Shown here: positions 1-11,090 of the stretch, piece after piece
Layout: each line of letters starts with the position of its first letter
How positions within the stretch are numbered: the first letter of the stretch is position 1
DNA from: Odontocerum albicorne
Taxonomy: Eukaryota > Arthropoda > Insecta > Trichoptera > Odontoceridae
Direction: 5' to 3'
Assembly: GCA_949825065.1 (NCBI GenBank)
Contig: OX463859.1
Location: forward strand, 11,247,606-11,311,605
DNA: 64,000 bases
Notes under the pieces: model-generated
What the model was told of the DNA's origin: nothing
Seen by the model: the letters and a program-made list of their open reading frames with translations, nothing else
Databases searched by the model: none
Program-made: the position numbers and the translations under genes

Positions 1-723
1 GGGAGGATGCGAAGCAACAACTTCACGAAACTTTCTGTAGACTGATGCAGAGTGCCTCGAGTCAATTAGGTCCATATTTGGGGTGAATGTGAGGGCCAGC
101 GAGCCGGCAAAGTTTTCGACGCTATCGCGGGGGAGGAGGGCCGTTGAGGGGTGGAACGGAGAGAACGAGTCAGTTATCACTTCAGACGTTCCTCGACTTT
201 GAGTGAATATATAAATTCGCCCCGACGATCGTTACGATGACGCTGTAAGTCAAATTTGATCTGTTTTACCAGTCGATATTTTGTATTATACGATGTTTAC
301 ATGGAATTGGCTGTGTTCTATCATAGTTTCCTGAGCTTGTTTTTCTTTGTATTTTTTTATTAAAATATTAACAGGAAGCGAGGGACTGGGTTTATGGGAG
401 GGTCTCAATTTAGAGGCTGACTCCTGGGCCAATGTGTTAGCAATACGGTTGTAAGAAAACGGATGTTTGGCTTTGAGATCTCCCGCTCCTATAGTGGAAA
501 GGTTGTCCGCGAAGAGTGAGTCCAATTCTGATTCGTTAAGCAGGAGTGATGGTTGTAGATACACGAACACGAGCTTGAGAGAACTGTGGTTGATGGTTTG
601 GACCACAACACTGGTACTGTCTATGTTGTCCGTGGGGGGATATATGGAAAGATAATGATCGAGACTCGCTTTTATTATGATAGCTGTACCGCCTCCTCTG
701 ATTGCGAGGCGGTCATTACGGTA
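1..723 (-). mobile_element. Jockey-like LINE fragment (endonuclease and linker), runs off left edge
   Basis: On the minus strand, translation from about 723 downwards gives YRNDRLAIRGGGTAIIIK and later GDLKAKHP, which match the YRxDR, GGGTAI and GDxNAKH blocks of the endonuclease domain of Jockey-type non-LTR retrotransposons. Further along (about 190 to 1) a GC-richer stretch reads FTPNMDLIDSRHSASVY, like the linker before the reverse transcriptase. The frame is broken at least once between about 190 and 290. Homology stops at about 723, so this is probably a 5'-truncated insertion whose RT part lies left of the window. It sits in intron 1 of the lipase copy whose first exon is at 1412-1544. 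Confidence 0.7.
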
Positions 724-1411
724 TAAGTAATAATTCTAAATATGCCAACATGACATGAGAATAAAAGTTATAGCACCTCAAAATAAATCGAACTGACTGC
801 AAATAAAAAATGAGGGAAAACTAAGAACATGCAGAATATCAAATAACCCTTTTTTTTTATTCCAGCCGACGTGGCATTTATTCTAATATCTCAGAACAGT
901 TAAATGTGTTTTATCTATTAATAATTTGGTCCATTCTATACATGTTTAACACATAATGCGTATCTCTTGTAGTTCTATTAGGGCAATGATAGTAGCGTCA
1001 TCTCTGTGAATTCGAGGTGGCTTATGTAATCTTTTTTGATGGAAATGAATAAAATAATTTGACATCAACTTTTTCAAAACCTTTTAGAACAAATCTTGAA
1101 TAATTTAGGCATTATATTGTCTTCTTGGCGTACTCCTTTCTTTGCTGTTTTAAAAACTTCCGCATGTGGAGACCCAACAACATTCGCAAATATACTCGGC
1201 ACGTGCCAGTATTATTATTAGATGAATAATTTTATCACACTGGGTACCGTTTTTAAGGCGCCATCGGGAATCGAGGCCTAAACTTAAGCATCTTACTGAC
1301 TAGGACACGGAGGTCGTTCTTTGAGATCCTTAATTGAAAGTTAAGTGGAATAACATTAAAATGCCTTTTGATGGGTGTGGAATGACAATAAAATCCATTT
1401 TTTTAACTTAC
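724..1411 (-). other. intron 1 of lipase copy 0 (start)
   Basis: No gene. Pieces at about 900-1000 and 1000-1170 are recognisably homologous to intron 1 of the sister lipases (51725-51800 in unit 3 and 33290-33420 in unit 2). The stretch ends at a minus-strand GTAAGT donor (1406-1411). Confidence 0.6.
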
Positions 1412-1544
1412 AGTTGTTAGGAAGTGCGTTGCTGATGCCAGTAAAAAGCCCATTGACAATCACATTTAGCCCATCTACAATAGTTTCCTCAGCGGAAGCA
1501 TCCTTGACCAAGAATACGAAGATAAGCAGCGGAATAAACTTCAT
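1412..1544 (-). CDS. secreted lipase, copy 0: exon 1 only (rest off window)
   Basis: This is the first coding exon of a fourth lipase paralog. The minus-strand ATG is at 1542-1544, the exon is 133 bp, and it ends in phase 1 at a GTAAGT donor, exactly as exon 1 of copies 2 and 3. The peptide begins MKFIPLLIFVFLVKDASA, a clear signal peptide with an AxA-type cleavage site, followed by a linker ending at Asn-Asn plus the split Cys codon. Exons 2-5 should lie left of position 1, because sister intron 1 sequence continues to about 900 and a Jockey fragment then occupies the rest. It is the most diverged of the four signal exons (MKFIPLL against MKLILLL). Whether the rest is intact cannot be seen. 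Confidence 0.75.
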
Positions 1545-1614
1545 CGCTAAAAGTATAAAAAATCTACAGTTTAACTTCATTTTTCCTACTTCCATTATCT
1601 TCCGTGATCTAGAC

Positions 1615-1803
1615 CAGTGGTCTCCAAACTTTTTAGCCTAAGGGCCACACTGACACCTCCACTAAGTCCCAGGGGCCAAGACCTAAGCTTAATTTTACAA
1701 TGTAATCAAAATAAACTATGACGGGCCGGATACCGGGCATATCCAGCATTGATGGTGCTCGCAGGCCGGTGCTGGCCCGCGGGCCGTAGTTTGGAGACCC
1801 CTG
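1615..1803. mobile_element. hAT-type MITE with 8-bp target duplication
   Basis: A 189-bp element has terminal inverted repeats beginning CAGTGGTCTCCAAACT on the left and CAGGGGTCTCCAAACT on the right (read inward). It is flanked on both sides by the same 8 bases, ATCTAGAC (1607-1614 and 1804-1811). CAG-ended TIRs with an 8-bp duplication are the hallmark of hAT transposons. It carries no coding capacity and is GC-rich relative to its surroundings. The sister units have the uninterrupted flank (for example GTCTAGATCAGTGCTTCTC near 21261), so this insertion is specific to unit 0. It lies about 70 bp upstream of the lipase copy 0 start codon. Confidence 0.88.
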
Positions 1804-2080
1804 ATCTAGACGAATGATTCTCACACTCTCTGCGTTCATGGACCATCACTGACGTCACTGACGATTTTTTCCATTCAAATCAATCACTGACGAGTATTTT
1901 AATGACATACGAGTAAATACCATAATAAAACGCCATTAGTAGTCTTCAAAGAAGCACTATAGTTTTCAAGGAAGCGCTATATAACTTGAATCTGGGGGTC
2001 AAAGTGAATTGTGTTTGGCCGGCAGGATCACGCAGGAGCACGTCTTACATTGAACGGTAATGATATAGAGAGAGAAAAAC

Positions 2081-2590
2081 ATTTACATACCTCGGAAGTA
2101 TCCTAGTGGAAGACCTCGACCCAGAAACCGAAGCTTAGTGCAGAATTGAAACATCTCGTGCGGCTTTTAATAAAATGAGAAGCGTATTCTGCGATGATAA
2201 TCTAGACTTGAAACTTTGACAACGGTTAGTCAAATGCTACGTTTGGTCAGTGTTATGATATGGAGTGGAATCATGGACCATCAAAGTTGGTAGTATGAAC
2301 CGACTGGAAGCATTCGAAATGTGGGTACACCGGAGAATGCTACGGATACCCTGGACGGATATTGTCAGTGACACAAGGGTTCCTCAAAGAGCCAAAGTTG
2401 ATAGAGAGTTGCTGACTAATATTGAAATCCGAAAGGTGTCCTATTTGTGTACCTGATCATCCAAGGCAAAATAGAGGGTCGAAGAGGTGTTGGCAGTAGG
2501 CAAATCTCCTGACTCCGCAATGTAAGGGATTGGACTGGTATAAGGAGCGCTGGGGACTTTTTTCGGGCTGCCGGGGACAAAGATATCAGG
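2081..2590 (+). mobile_element. RTE-like LINE 3' coding relic
   Basis: Broken plus-strand translation shows the C-terminal region after the reverse transcriptase of an RTE-like element: YLGSILVEDLDPETEA, then KCYVWSVL, then MNRLEAFEMWVHRRMLRIPW and a degraded GKIEG...RRGVGSRQIS-like stretch. The order of blocks fits the family, but stop codons and frameshifts separate them. Dead copy; no function expected. Confidence 0.75.
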
Positions 2591-2692
2591 TGAAATTGTG
2601 AGGAAATTTATTTTCTCGCCAGGAAGCCTTATAAAGAAAAAAGTAAAAACTTTAGGAAAGTGTTGATACTGGCAATATTTATGTCTTTATAT

Positions 2693-2955
2693 ATTAACGC
2701 TTCATTGTTAAACAATCAGGCAGACTTATGCCCAGGTGAAAATATCTTCCAGCCCACCAGACTACCATAAAGTAAAAGTTACACAGTCATGAAAAATATT
2801 CAAATGATTATTGGTCTTTACAAAATTTATGAACAATATACAATACATAGTCGTAGTAAAAGTAAAAGAGATATGTCATCAATCAAAGGAAATGAAAGGC
2901 ATGGTGGATGGCAAAGAAAAATCAGAAATTAAATACGTTTTATAACTGACTTGAA
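2693..2955 (-). repeat. degenerate LINE/SINE tail, copy A
   Basis: This stretch is similar to 3725-4040 along its whole length (shared blocks such as CATCAATCAAAGGAAA and GGCATGGTGGA), including the block resembling GGCAATCTCTTCCAACC. It appears to be an older copy of the same element on the minus strand. Confidence 0.5.
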
Positions 2956-3724
2956 ATAACGAGTGTTATATGGCGTAAATTATGATAAAAATAAAATCAA
3001 ATGTTTATTAATCTGCTGAGAAATGTAGAGAGCTGTTGTAAATTTTCAAAATATGTAATATTCTGCAGTAACATACAATGAATGATAATTATAATAAGTT
3101 GCATTGGCGTACACAGTTACCACTTGGGTGAATAAGTTTCCAGTCCTCTCAAATGAGAGCGAGTATGGACAGATAGATACTAAGTAATGCGTTTTGGAAA
3201 AAAATTACATTCTTTTTAGTGATACTCGTATACTTGATTCCTCTTCGACATTTTTACAGCACCAAGGTCTAAATGTTTCCAGTTTGAGCAAGCAAGAGTT
3301 GGACAGCTACCATGTTCGCCGTATGATAATGTGATGTTATAGCTAAAATTGAATACATCTACTCTCAATAGTATTGTATATCAACTAGAGCCGATAGAAG
3401 ACGTGTTGTTTCGTTGTATTTTAAAATGTTAAAAACTGAACTGAACATAATTTTCAAAATAGTCGAAAAATATTATTACAAGACGACACCCCAGTGCACA
3501 CTTCTGTTGCTGCAAAGGCTGCTTTTCAATACTGTGTTTTTTTTTTTAAATTAAATCACTCATGCGTCTCGATTTGGCCCCCAGAGATTATTATTTTATT
3601 TTCAAAATTGAAATACACAAAACAATATAAAAGTGACGAATTAATCATCTCCGTAGTGATACACCATTTTGTGAACTGAACATTACAATTTTTTTTAGTG
3701 GTATTGAAAATTTTATTCATATTT
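2956..3724. other. unit 0 backbone, no gene seen
   Basis: AT-rich DNA without a convincing ORF. The part at 3085-3215 matches the sister backbone at 23080-23190, 37010-37120 and 57240-57345 (shared GGCATTGGCGTACACA and TATGGACAGATA), which is one of the anchors showing that unit 0 belongs to the same tandem array. Confidence 0.6.
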
Positions 3725-4040
3725 TTTATTTATTTATTTAACACTTTTATTGCAATACAATCTGGTGGGCTTATTGCTATGCGGCAATCTCTTCCAACCA
3801 ACCAGACAAAAGTAAATGAAGCAAGTTACGTGGTCGCATAAATCATTCAAATGACTATCCATCCCCACGAAATCCATAAACATATACGTGAGAATATGCC
3901 CACGAACCCCACAAAGACGGACAATCACCCGAACATTATTTTTCATATAAAGTGAGATATCATCAATCAAAAGGAAAGGAAGGGATGGTGGAGAGGAAAG
4001 GAAAAGAAAAATTAGGAATGAAACACGTTATTTTACTGAC
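3725..4040 (-). repeat. LINE/SINE tail, copy B
   Basis: On the minus strand the segment ends in GCAATAAAAGTGTTAAATAAATAAA, split here as a GTGTTAAATAAATAAA tail. It is preceded by GGTTGGTTGGAAGAGATTGCCGC-like sequence, the 3' end style of many lepidopteran retroelements. The translated stretch LVGWKRLPHSNKPTRLYC recurs in degraded form at 27578 and 40138. A head-to-tail opposite copy lies at 4350-4440. Confidence 0.55.
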
Positions 4041-4349
4041 TAGAAATTAAGAGGTTTTTCAGTCGCGTCTTAAAGCATGCCAAGGACGGAGCGAGTCTTA
4101 TATTGGTTGAGTTTATAAAAAAAATTATTCATAGTTGAGTTTATAAAAAAACCTATAATTTTATTACCAGTTTTTATATCCTTGAGTCAGAAACTTTTAG
4201 GCTTTTTATATCATTGAATCGGAAACTTTTAAGCTTTTTGTATCCTTGAGTAATTAGCTTTATAAACTTTTAGTCCTTACTACGTAAACTTTTGGATCCT
4301 GCTTGTCTTCCAAATATTTGTCTGAAAAAGTATGATAGAGATTGCCACC

Positions 4350-4445
4350 TGGTAATAAGCCCGGTTGGTTGGAAGAGATTGCCGCCTGAATATGCCCGCC
4401 AGATTGTATTTGCAATAAAAGTGTTAAATAAATAAACTTTTAAAT
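4350..4445 (+). repeat. LINE/SINE tail, copy C (opposite strand)
   Basis: The plus strand reads GGTTGGTTGGAAGAGATTGC, then a GCAATAAAAGTGTTAAAT tail. This is the reverse orientation of the tail at 3725-3800. Confidence 0.6.
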
Positions 4446-4637
4446 AAATAAATAAATATGCTTCATATAGAAGGAACTTAATTATTTGAAGATGACAAAT
4501 CGGTGCAAAATTAACAAATTGTCACTTGTAAATCATGGACTTGCGCTTTGCTGAAGCAGATTTTATTTGTTGACTTTCCCAGTTCAGCATTATTTTTGTT
4601 ACGTCGATCTTTACCTCATATACTCGTAGTGAGACTT

Positions 4638-5600
4638 TGGTAGAGTGGGTTTCACGAGAGTTTGCACTGCTGGTCTATTTTAATTTATTTTGTAAAATAT
4701 TATTATATATTTTAAAATATTGTCTATCTAATTCTATTCCAATAAAATACTTACTAACCATAATAATAATATAATATCAGACGAGGTATGTACCTAATGA
4801 CAACAATGAAATCAATGGTCAATATAAAAACCAATTATTTATTTAATAGACATAGAAAACACAATTAACACCAATAAATACTAAGACTTATTAAACATTA
4901 CTTATAACTAGGTATGTATAATATGTATTCTAAAAATAAATAAATGAGCCTAACACTGATTCAAAAAAATAATAATTATTATTATATTCTTCCTCACAAA
5001 GTATTTACATAGATATGCAATGCGTATTATCATGTTACCTACCATTGTTTCATACCTTATGTTAATTTCATATACCTAGCCGAAAATTATTATTACATAT
5101 CTAATATGGCATAAATGAATATGATCACAAGCTAAACTGATATTGGATTACTGTCAATTTAATTCATTATCTTTTAAAAATAAATTAAACTAAACTTTTT
5201 TTTTGTATTAGTTAGGTATTTATAAATATTGTAAAAAAATTAACTACTCCTACCATAAGGCGATTCACTGAATAATAAATAAAAATCAAGAATATTTACC
5301 TCCTCACTAGTGCCCCGTAATTTCTTGATGTAATTATAAGCATTCAAAACCACTTCTTTAGTCTGTCCACAAATTTTCCTAACTTCGTAACTTCAGACAT
5401 TATGGTCACCGTATTTTTCTTCAAATAAACGGATCACATCAACCAATCACGGCAAAGTTGAATGTCAGTTGAATACTTACGGATCACATCAACCAATCAC
5501 GGCAAATATACTTACTAATACATTGACACATTTTGTATATTACGCACTAAGCTTGTCAATGTGTTAAAAAGTGCAAACTCTCATGAAACCCACTTTACCA
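4638..5600. mobile_element. 963-bp non-autonomous element with 31-bp terminal inverted repeats
   Basis: The 31 bases at 4638-4668 and 5570-5600 are inverted copies with two mismatches; they begin TGGTAGAGTGGGTTTCA on the left and TGGTAAAGTGGGTTTCA on the right, read inward. The interior is very AT-rich, has no ORF of note, and includes a direct repeat of CGGATCACATCAACCAATCA (about 5430 and 5479). No clear target duplication is visible beside the inverted repeats, so the superfamily is not assigned. Confidence 0.7.
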
Positions 5601-6340
5601 GTTACCTATTAATGTTGAACTCACTCCGTCATTGAAATATTTTAAGAAGAGATTAAAAAAATATTTAATTTCAAGTCAATAATTTTAAATGTTTCGTTTC
5701 CATTTTTCCTTTTCTGTTTAGCATTAATTTATTTTTCTTGGATTGATGCTTTCTCAATTTTATCATTGTTATTTATAATGTTCATACATTTTTAACAAAT
5801 CAATAATTTTAAAAATTTCAGCGATGCACATGTATACCAACAATGAAATAATAATAAAATACTAATCAATCGAATGAACGTTTAGAGTTTCAACACCATC
5901 GTCATACCATTCTCTTATTGGGGTAGGGGGAGAGATTAGATCTCACCTTAATTCTATCCTATATTGTTTATAGTTAAGGCATTACCATTGTGGAGGTTTA
6001 AATACATTATGTTATAATTATTTTATCAACCACTTTTTATTCCACTTTTTATAACGGTATAACCCTACCGGTTTCAAGGCTTTCCCCTCATCATCAGGGG
6101 AGCATAAACAACTTGTTTTTTTTTTCTTTCAAATTCTAGGTTCTTCTGTTTTCAACATCATTATCTGTCAGTAAGATAACCAAACTATGGCATGCTTGTT
6201 CGTTATGGCCACATCTCTGAGAAAATTATCCCGTTATATATAAATACGATCCCTCTGCTTCCTGTCAGGGTACACAAAATGGATCGAGACCTATAATTTC
6301 CTATTTAGACACACAAATTTCGGCTCTTCTACATTCCTAC
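5601..6340. other. no gene seen
   Basis: AT-rich stretch with a short sequence at 6060-6110 resembling a common insect repeat (CTTTCCCCTCATCATCAGGG). From about 6130 the unit backbone resumes, matching 23395-23450 (CATCATTATCTGTCAGTAAG against CATCATTCTCTGACAGTAAG). Confidence 0.5.
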
Positions 6341-7160
6341 ATCTTTTCATGCAGCTTCTCTGATTTTCCTTCCTATTTATCATATATTTCCTCCTTTCAA
6401 AATATTATTCACTTAACCCACCCAAATATTATTTAGTCTTCCTCTACCACACCTTACATTCACATTAACAAAGTTTATGTCCTTCTTCATTCATTCGTTC
6501 TACGTGCCCTAACTATCTTACTCAATAAATTGGGCTTAAGTTATCATTCATTCATTACGCTGTATATTATTATTGCACCATGTACTCGTATTCTTATCAG
6601 TGCACGCATGTCTACAGCATTTAGAAACTAGTTTGTTTTTTCCCCGTCCACATCAAATACTGTTTATTTTTTCCACGTCCACGTCGACAGCTGTTTGTTT
6701 TTTCCACGTTCACATCGACTACTTTTTGTTTTTTCCACGTCTTCAATATACTCCCATACATCAAAGTTTTTACTAAAATACTGCTCTGGACGAATGTTTG
6801 CTGATTTTTATACTCGAGAATTTGTAAATATGCCACGCTGCTACATACAATTTGATAGCCCTCGTCACTTTTCCATTATTTGAGAAAACTATCCAAAATT
6901 TAAAATAGCAATATTCCTCAACTTGCTCTTACCTCTCATAGCTCACCTATTAATCGCATTTACTTTTCTTCTCCCACTTTTCTATCACTATAGGTTAAGA
7001 TTTTGCAGCATTCATTTCATATTTTTCTTTTAACATCTCTCATACAATTTGCTTATCATTATTTAAAATTTATAATTCATCCTCATTCTTCGCTATCCGA
7101 AGACATTTTAATTCACCGTTTGTATCCCACCCATTGTCTTCTGTAATTCGTTACACGTGA
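6341..7160 (-). mobile_element. RTE-like LINE relic, unit 0 backbone
   Basis: This is a degraded minus-strand copy of the same RTE-like C-terminal segment found at 24500-25150 and 60960-61350. Conserved pieces include TCATTCGTTCTACGTGCCC and a TTCCACGTCCAC stretch. The best-preserved sister translation (24753-24559) reads STVRQFGHVERINRKGY, matching the FGHVERMN block of the family. Confidence 0.55.
6630..6750. repeat. imperfect tandem repeat of about 31 bp
   Basis: Four units built on TTTGTTTTTTCCACGT followed by CACATCGACT-like bases sit inside the LINE relic. The sister copies (for example near 21770 and 35445) have a single TTTTTCCACGTCCACGG, so the repeat arose locally. Confidence 0.65.
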
Positions 7161-7439
7161 ATCTATGTGAATATTAAACAGCATAGGTGACATAACATAT
7201 CCTTTCTTTACCCTTTTTTAAATATTAAAACACTCAGTCAAGTGAAGAATCTTTAACAATGAACTTATCAAAAGTTCTATTCGACGTATATCCAAGTCTT
7301 CCGACATCCATTCGACTTACGAAAAAAAAATCAAATTTAATGAAATTTATGAAACGCCACTGTTCCTTTTATTTTTTAATCCTGAGGCAAACAACCTTTG
7401 GTTTTCGAGCAAGTACAGCATATTATTGTAGTTGAAGAG

Positions 7440-7680
7440 GTTTTTTTTTGTAAAAATGCTCGTATCTGATAGAAATGTCTGAATGTTGTTACCTGCCCAT
7501 GCGCGGTTGTATTTCAGAAACATATTGTTGCGATCTGTACTTACCTACTCAAATGATTTTTAACCCGAAGGCTCGATTACTGAAGCTGAAGACAACATTA
7601 TATCACGGTCACATTTCTCAACATGTATGTGCTCGTATGATGAAAATATATGTGTTGAGGGATACCATATGAATTAATAA
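7440..7680 (+). repeat. dispersed repeat of unknown type, with frame also seen at 62741-63010
   Basis: The plus-strand translation from about 7475 (SETYCCDLYLPTQ, then NPKARLLKL) aligns with the minus-strand translation near 62950 (SDTYCSELYLPTQ, then DPKARLLRL). I do not recognise the peptide. The two copies sit at non-equivalent places in different units and in opposite orientation, so the segment is mobile or dispersed rather than part of the tandem unit. Confidence 0.5.
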
Positions 7681-8200
7681 GGGAAGTGTAATAAAATAAA
7701 ACACTAAAATACTTTGGACACAAACAAGAAATCAATACCTACATAAAATGTTGAAAAAGAAAATATAAAAATCAGAAATACCGTAGGAGATGAACGTCGT
7801 GTATTACGATGAGAAAGTCTAGCACTGTGTCCTTTTTGCCTATCCTGAGTCGGAAAGCCGTAATGGCGTGCATGTTATAACCACCCCAATAGGATTTATC
7901 ATCTTTTGTCTTTATTATGCCGTTATTATTGCACGTTATTGATATCTTGGTTTTAAGATATTTTCAAATATTATCCCACCTTGATCTTTTGTTTTTTAGT
8001 TACCTTTTATAATTTCAAAAAGCAAAGCACTGTTGGGGTGCTTATACGAATATATCATGTTACAAAAACACCGTGAGTATGAATTTTAAAATCAAATAAC
8101 TGATATACTCGCATTTAAATTAAAATGGATTTCAAAGTATTGGCTTAATGCAAAAGTTAGTCCCACTCTTTATACAAAAAATAAAGAAAAAATGTTTTGA
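7681..8200. other. no gene seen
   Basis: AT-rich sequence with no supported ORF or structured repeat. Confidence 0.5.
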
Positions 8201-8207
8201 TTAAAAA

Positions 8208-8970
8208 TTACATTTTATCAATATAGTTTGTGCAGTTCTGTGGAATGACCTGTCTCCATCTCTTTAGTAGTTGCATAATTCCGCGCTCATAGAAGCTTTG
8301 AGGTTTCTGGCTAAAGAACTGATCCAGGTGATTTTTCAAGTCTTCCAAGGAGGAAACGTTTTTAACATCCAGTCTTCCAATGAAGAAAAGTTTTAACCAT
8401 AGTTGTGAATTAATAGTCTGGTTTTCAGGTAACAGCTCATAATAAACTATTCCCTTCCAGTCCCACCAAATGCATAACACAAACTTCTTCGCATGGAAAT
8501 TGGCTTTGGCGCTAGTTAAAGCGGCATCTCCACGCTTAGGCCATGATCTCTTACGCTTAACATTATTATACATAATCCATTTTTCATCACCTGTAACTAT
8601 CCACTTTAAAAATGAATCGATTTCAGTCTATCAAATTTTTCTCCGTTAACTCGTGCGGCACCCATACATCGGCCTTGCTAACCATTCCAAGTTGACTTGA
8701 CGTAATCACCTTAACACTGTTGACTGGTTGATCCCAAGATTGTTTCCGTTCTCTCGAGTTGTTATATGCCGATCACTTTCAATTAGCGCCAATATTTCGT
8801 CGCCATCAGCCTCAGTCGGTCATCCGGAACGTGGTGTATCGCTGAGATTAAAATCGTTTTCACGAAACTTTCTGAACGATCGTCAACGGCACCCTCATCG
8901 TACACAACACATACCTTATTTCACGTCTGCGAAACATGATTGCCTTTCCGGAAATAAAAAAGCGTAACAC
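8208..8970 (-). pseudogene. mariner transposase relic with internal deletion
   Basis: The minus strand carries N-terminal blocks (SDTPRSG, ALIESDRHITTREN), the first catalytic block VTGDEKWIMYNN with its Asp, then KRSWPKRGDA and PENQTINSQL. The frame then jumps directly to SSLEDLKNHLDQFF and ends FYERGIMQLLKRW. The segment that should carry the second and third catalytic Asp (HQDNA and SPDLAPSD) is missing, so the copy is a deletion derivative of a mauritiana-like mariner. Several stops break the N-terminal part. Only the last 122 codons stay open. Confidence 0.85.
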
Positions 8971-8984
8971 GTCGAAAATACTCC

Positions 8985-9181
8985 TTATTTTCTACAAAAT
9001 GTAAAAAAACACGATTTTCCCAAGTACTCGCTAAAATTCCTTCTGTCTATATTAATTAAATTAAAAGGTTGTTTATTTCTTGCATATCTTGGTTCTTACA
9101 TCATTTTTCTCAATTGTGTTGTGCAGCTAAGTAAACTTATAAAATAAATTAATATGAAATCCTCATTTTGTCATTCTTCTA
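8985..9181. other. unit 0 backbone up to the Helitron insertion point
   Basis: From about 9050 the sequence (AATTAAAAGGTTG, CAGCTAAGTAAAC, AAATCCTCATTTTGTCA) matches 27110-27232 in unit 1 and 39670-39790 in unit 2. This gives the empty-site comparison for the Helitron. Confidence 0.65.
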
Positions 9182-9300
9182 TCTATATAAATAAAAATGT
9201 AAATGTTCGTTAATTGAAGGCAGCTAATCTCCGGAAGTTCTCTACCGATCGCTTTGAAATTTTGAGTAAAGTTAATATTCGTCAACGGAAATGTTATTTG

Positions 9301-9401
<101 letters not shown>

Positions 9402-10004
9402 TGTATATAATTTTTTTTTTAAATCAAAAAGAAATATCTATGCGAACCTGTCGGGGACAAGACGAATCTCATTTTGACAGTTGACCATATTCTATTTGAC
9501 GTTTCGTAATTAATATTTATAAAGTCTTTATACATAATATAAATATAAAATAATTTTATGTTTAATATTAAATCATAAATTTTATAACTAATACATATTT
9601 CATAAATAATAAATTTTATCAACTTAACATTTTGACAGTTGACCATATTCTATTTTGACATTTCGTGATGAATATTTTTATTCAAATAAGTCTATATACA
9701 TAAAATATAAAATAATTTTATCTTTAATATCTTCTTAAATAAATCTATATAAATTATAAATAAATTATAAATAAATTATTTACTAATTTTATGTTTAATA
9801 AAAATTGAATCATTCATTTTATAAATAATAGAATTTTTTTATGTATTACGTATCTTTATAAGTCGAGACACGAAACAATTGCGATCTGTTTTACCGACGG
9901 TGATCTCACTGAGCAATTATATTACGAAAGTGCTCACTGAGTCGCCATTTGCAAGTATTGACTTGTGATCATATCATATTTACGTTTAATTTATATAAAA
10001 TTTT

Positions 10005-10515
10005 AGTTATATAGATAAGATAATAGATAATTGACTTCAATAAATGTGGTAAGTTATTGATATTATATTTAAATTAAAAAATATGAAGTAAAATTGTTCA
10101 TTTAAAAAAAATTTGTTAGTTTTTAAATAACTTGCTATTTATTAGAATCGATAAAATTTTAGCGATGTATTTTTACGACGTAAAAAGGAAAAGATGTACT
10201 TTAACGACGTAAAAAGGAAAAGATATTATACTCAAACTGGAAACATTATTCCTATGTTATACATACATAATATATATTGATCTTAAATACAGTATATTAA
10301 ATAATTTTAAAACAATGACTTCATGTTAATTTAAGATAAAGTTGTATTATTTGTCAATAATTTTAAGTACTTGTATAACCTGTCACATGTTCATTTGTAT
10401 AAAAAGACACTTTTATGTCATTAATTAAATAAATAAATTATTTGGTGGTACATTAGAAAGAAGTACCCGTAGAAATATCGCAAAAAAAATGAAAATTAAA
10501 ACAAACTTTTGTCAT
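10005..10515 (+). repeat. Helitron internal module, first copy, with retroposon-like segment
   Basis: The parts 10005-10110 (GATAAGATAATAGATAATTG) and 10320-10515 recur at 10590-10700 and 10900-11090. The second part ends in an ATTAAATAAATAAATTA tail and is also found, reverse complemented, outside the Helitron at 58052-58235, so it is probably a short retroposon captured by the Helitron and then duplicated with it. Confidence 0.7.
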
Positions 10516-10589
10516 TTCTGTCATTCTCAACACGGCCATTTTGGATATATACTGATTTTTTATTTTGCTTTCAATATATATTCAATTTT

Positions 10590-11090
10590 ATTTATATAGA
10601 TAAGATAATAGATAATTGACTTCAATAAATGTGGTAAGCTATTGATATTATATTTAAATTGAAAAATATGAAGTAAAATCGTTCATTTAAAAAAAATTCT
10701 AATTACGAACATGCGATGTATTTTACGTTAAAATGAAACTTGGTAAAAATAGTTATATTGTCATAAAATTGACTTAGTGACTATGGAAAGTTGTTTAAGT
10801 GAAAAAAATAATGGACTTAAGAATTATATTTGATGAAAAACTTTCATTATTGATTCATATTTCAAAAGTTAACCTAACTTTTTTCAAAAAGAAAAGTGAC
10901 ACATGTTAATTTAAGATAAAGTTGTATTATTTGTCAATAATTTTAAGTACTTGTATAACCTGTCACATGTTCATTTGTATATAAAGACATTTTTATGTCA
11001 TTGATTAAATAAATAAATTATTTGGTGGTACATTAGAAAGAAGTACCCGTAGAAATATCGCAAAAAAATGAAAATTAAAACAAACTTTTA
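10590..11090 (+). repeat. Helitron internal module, second copy
   Basis: This is a direct duplicate of 10005-10515 offset by about 580 bp. It includes TTTGGTGGTACATTAGAAAG and AAGTACCCGTAGAAATATCG in both copies. Confidence 0.75.

Noticed and set aside
1356..1595. Upstream Met (MEVGKMKLN...) as start of lipase copy 0
   Set aside because: Same reasoning: MKFIPLL at 1544 gives the signal peptide and the 133-bp exon length of the sisters.
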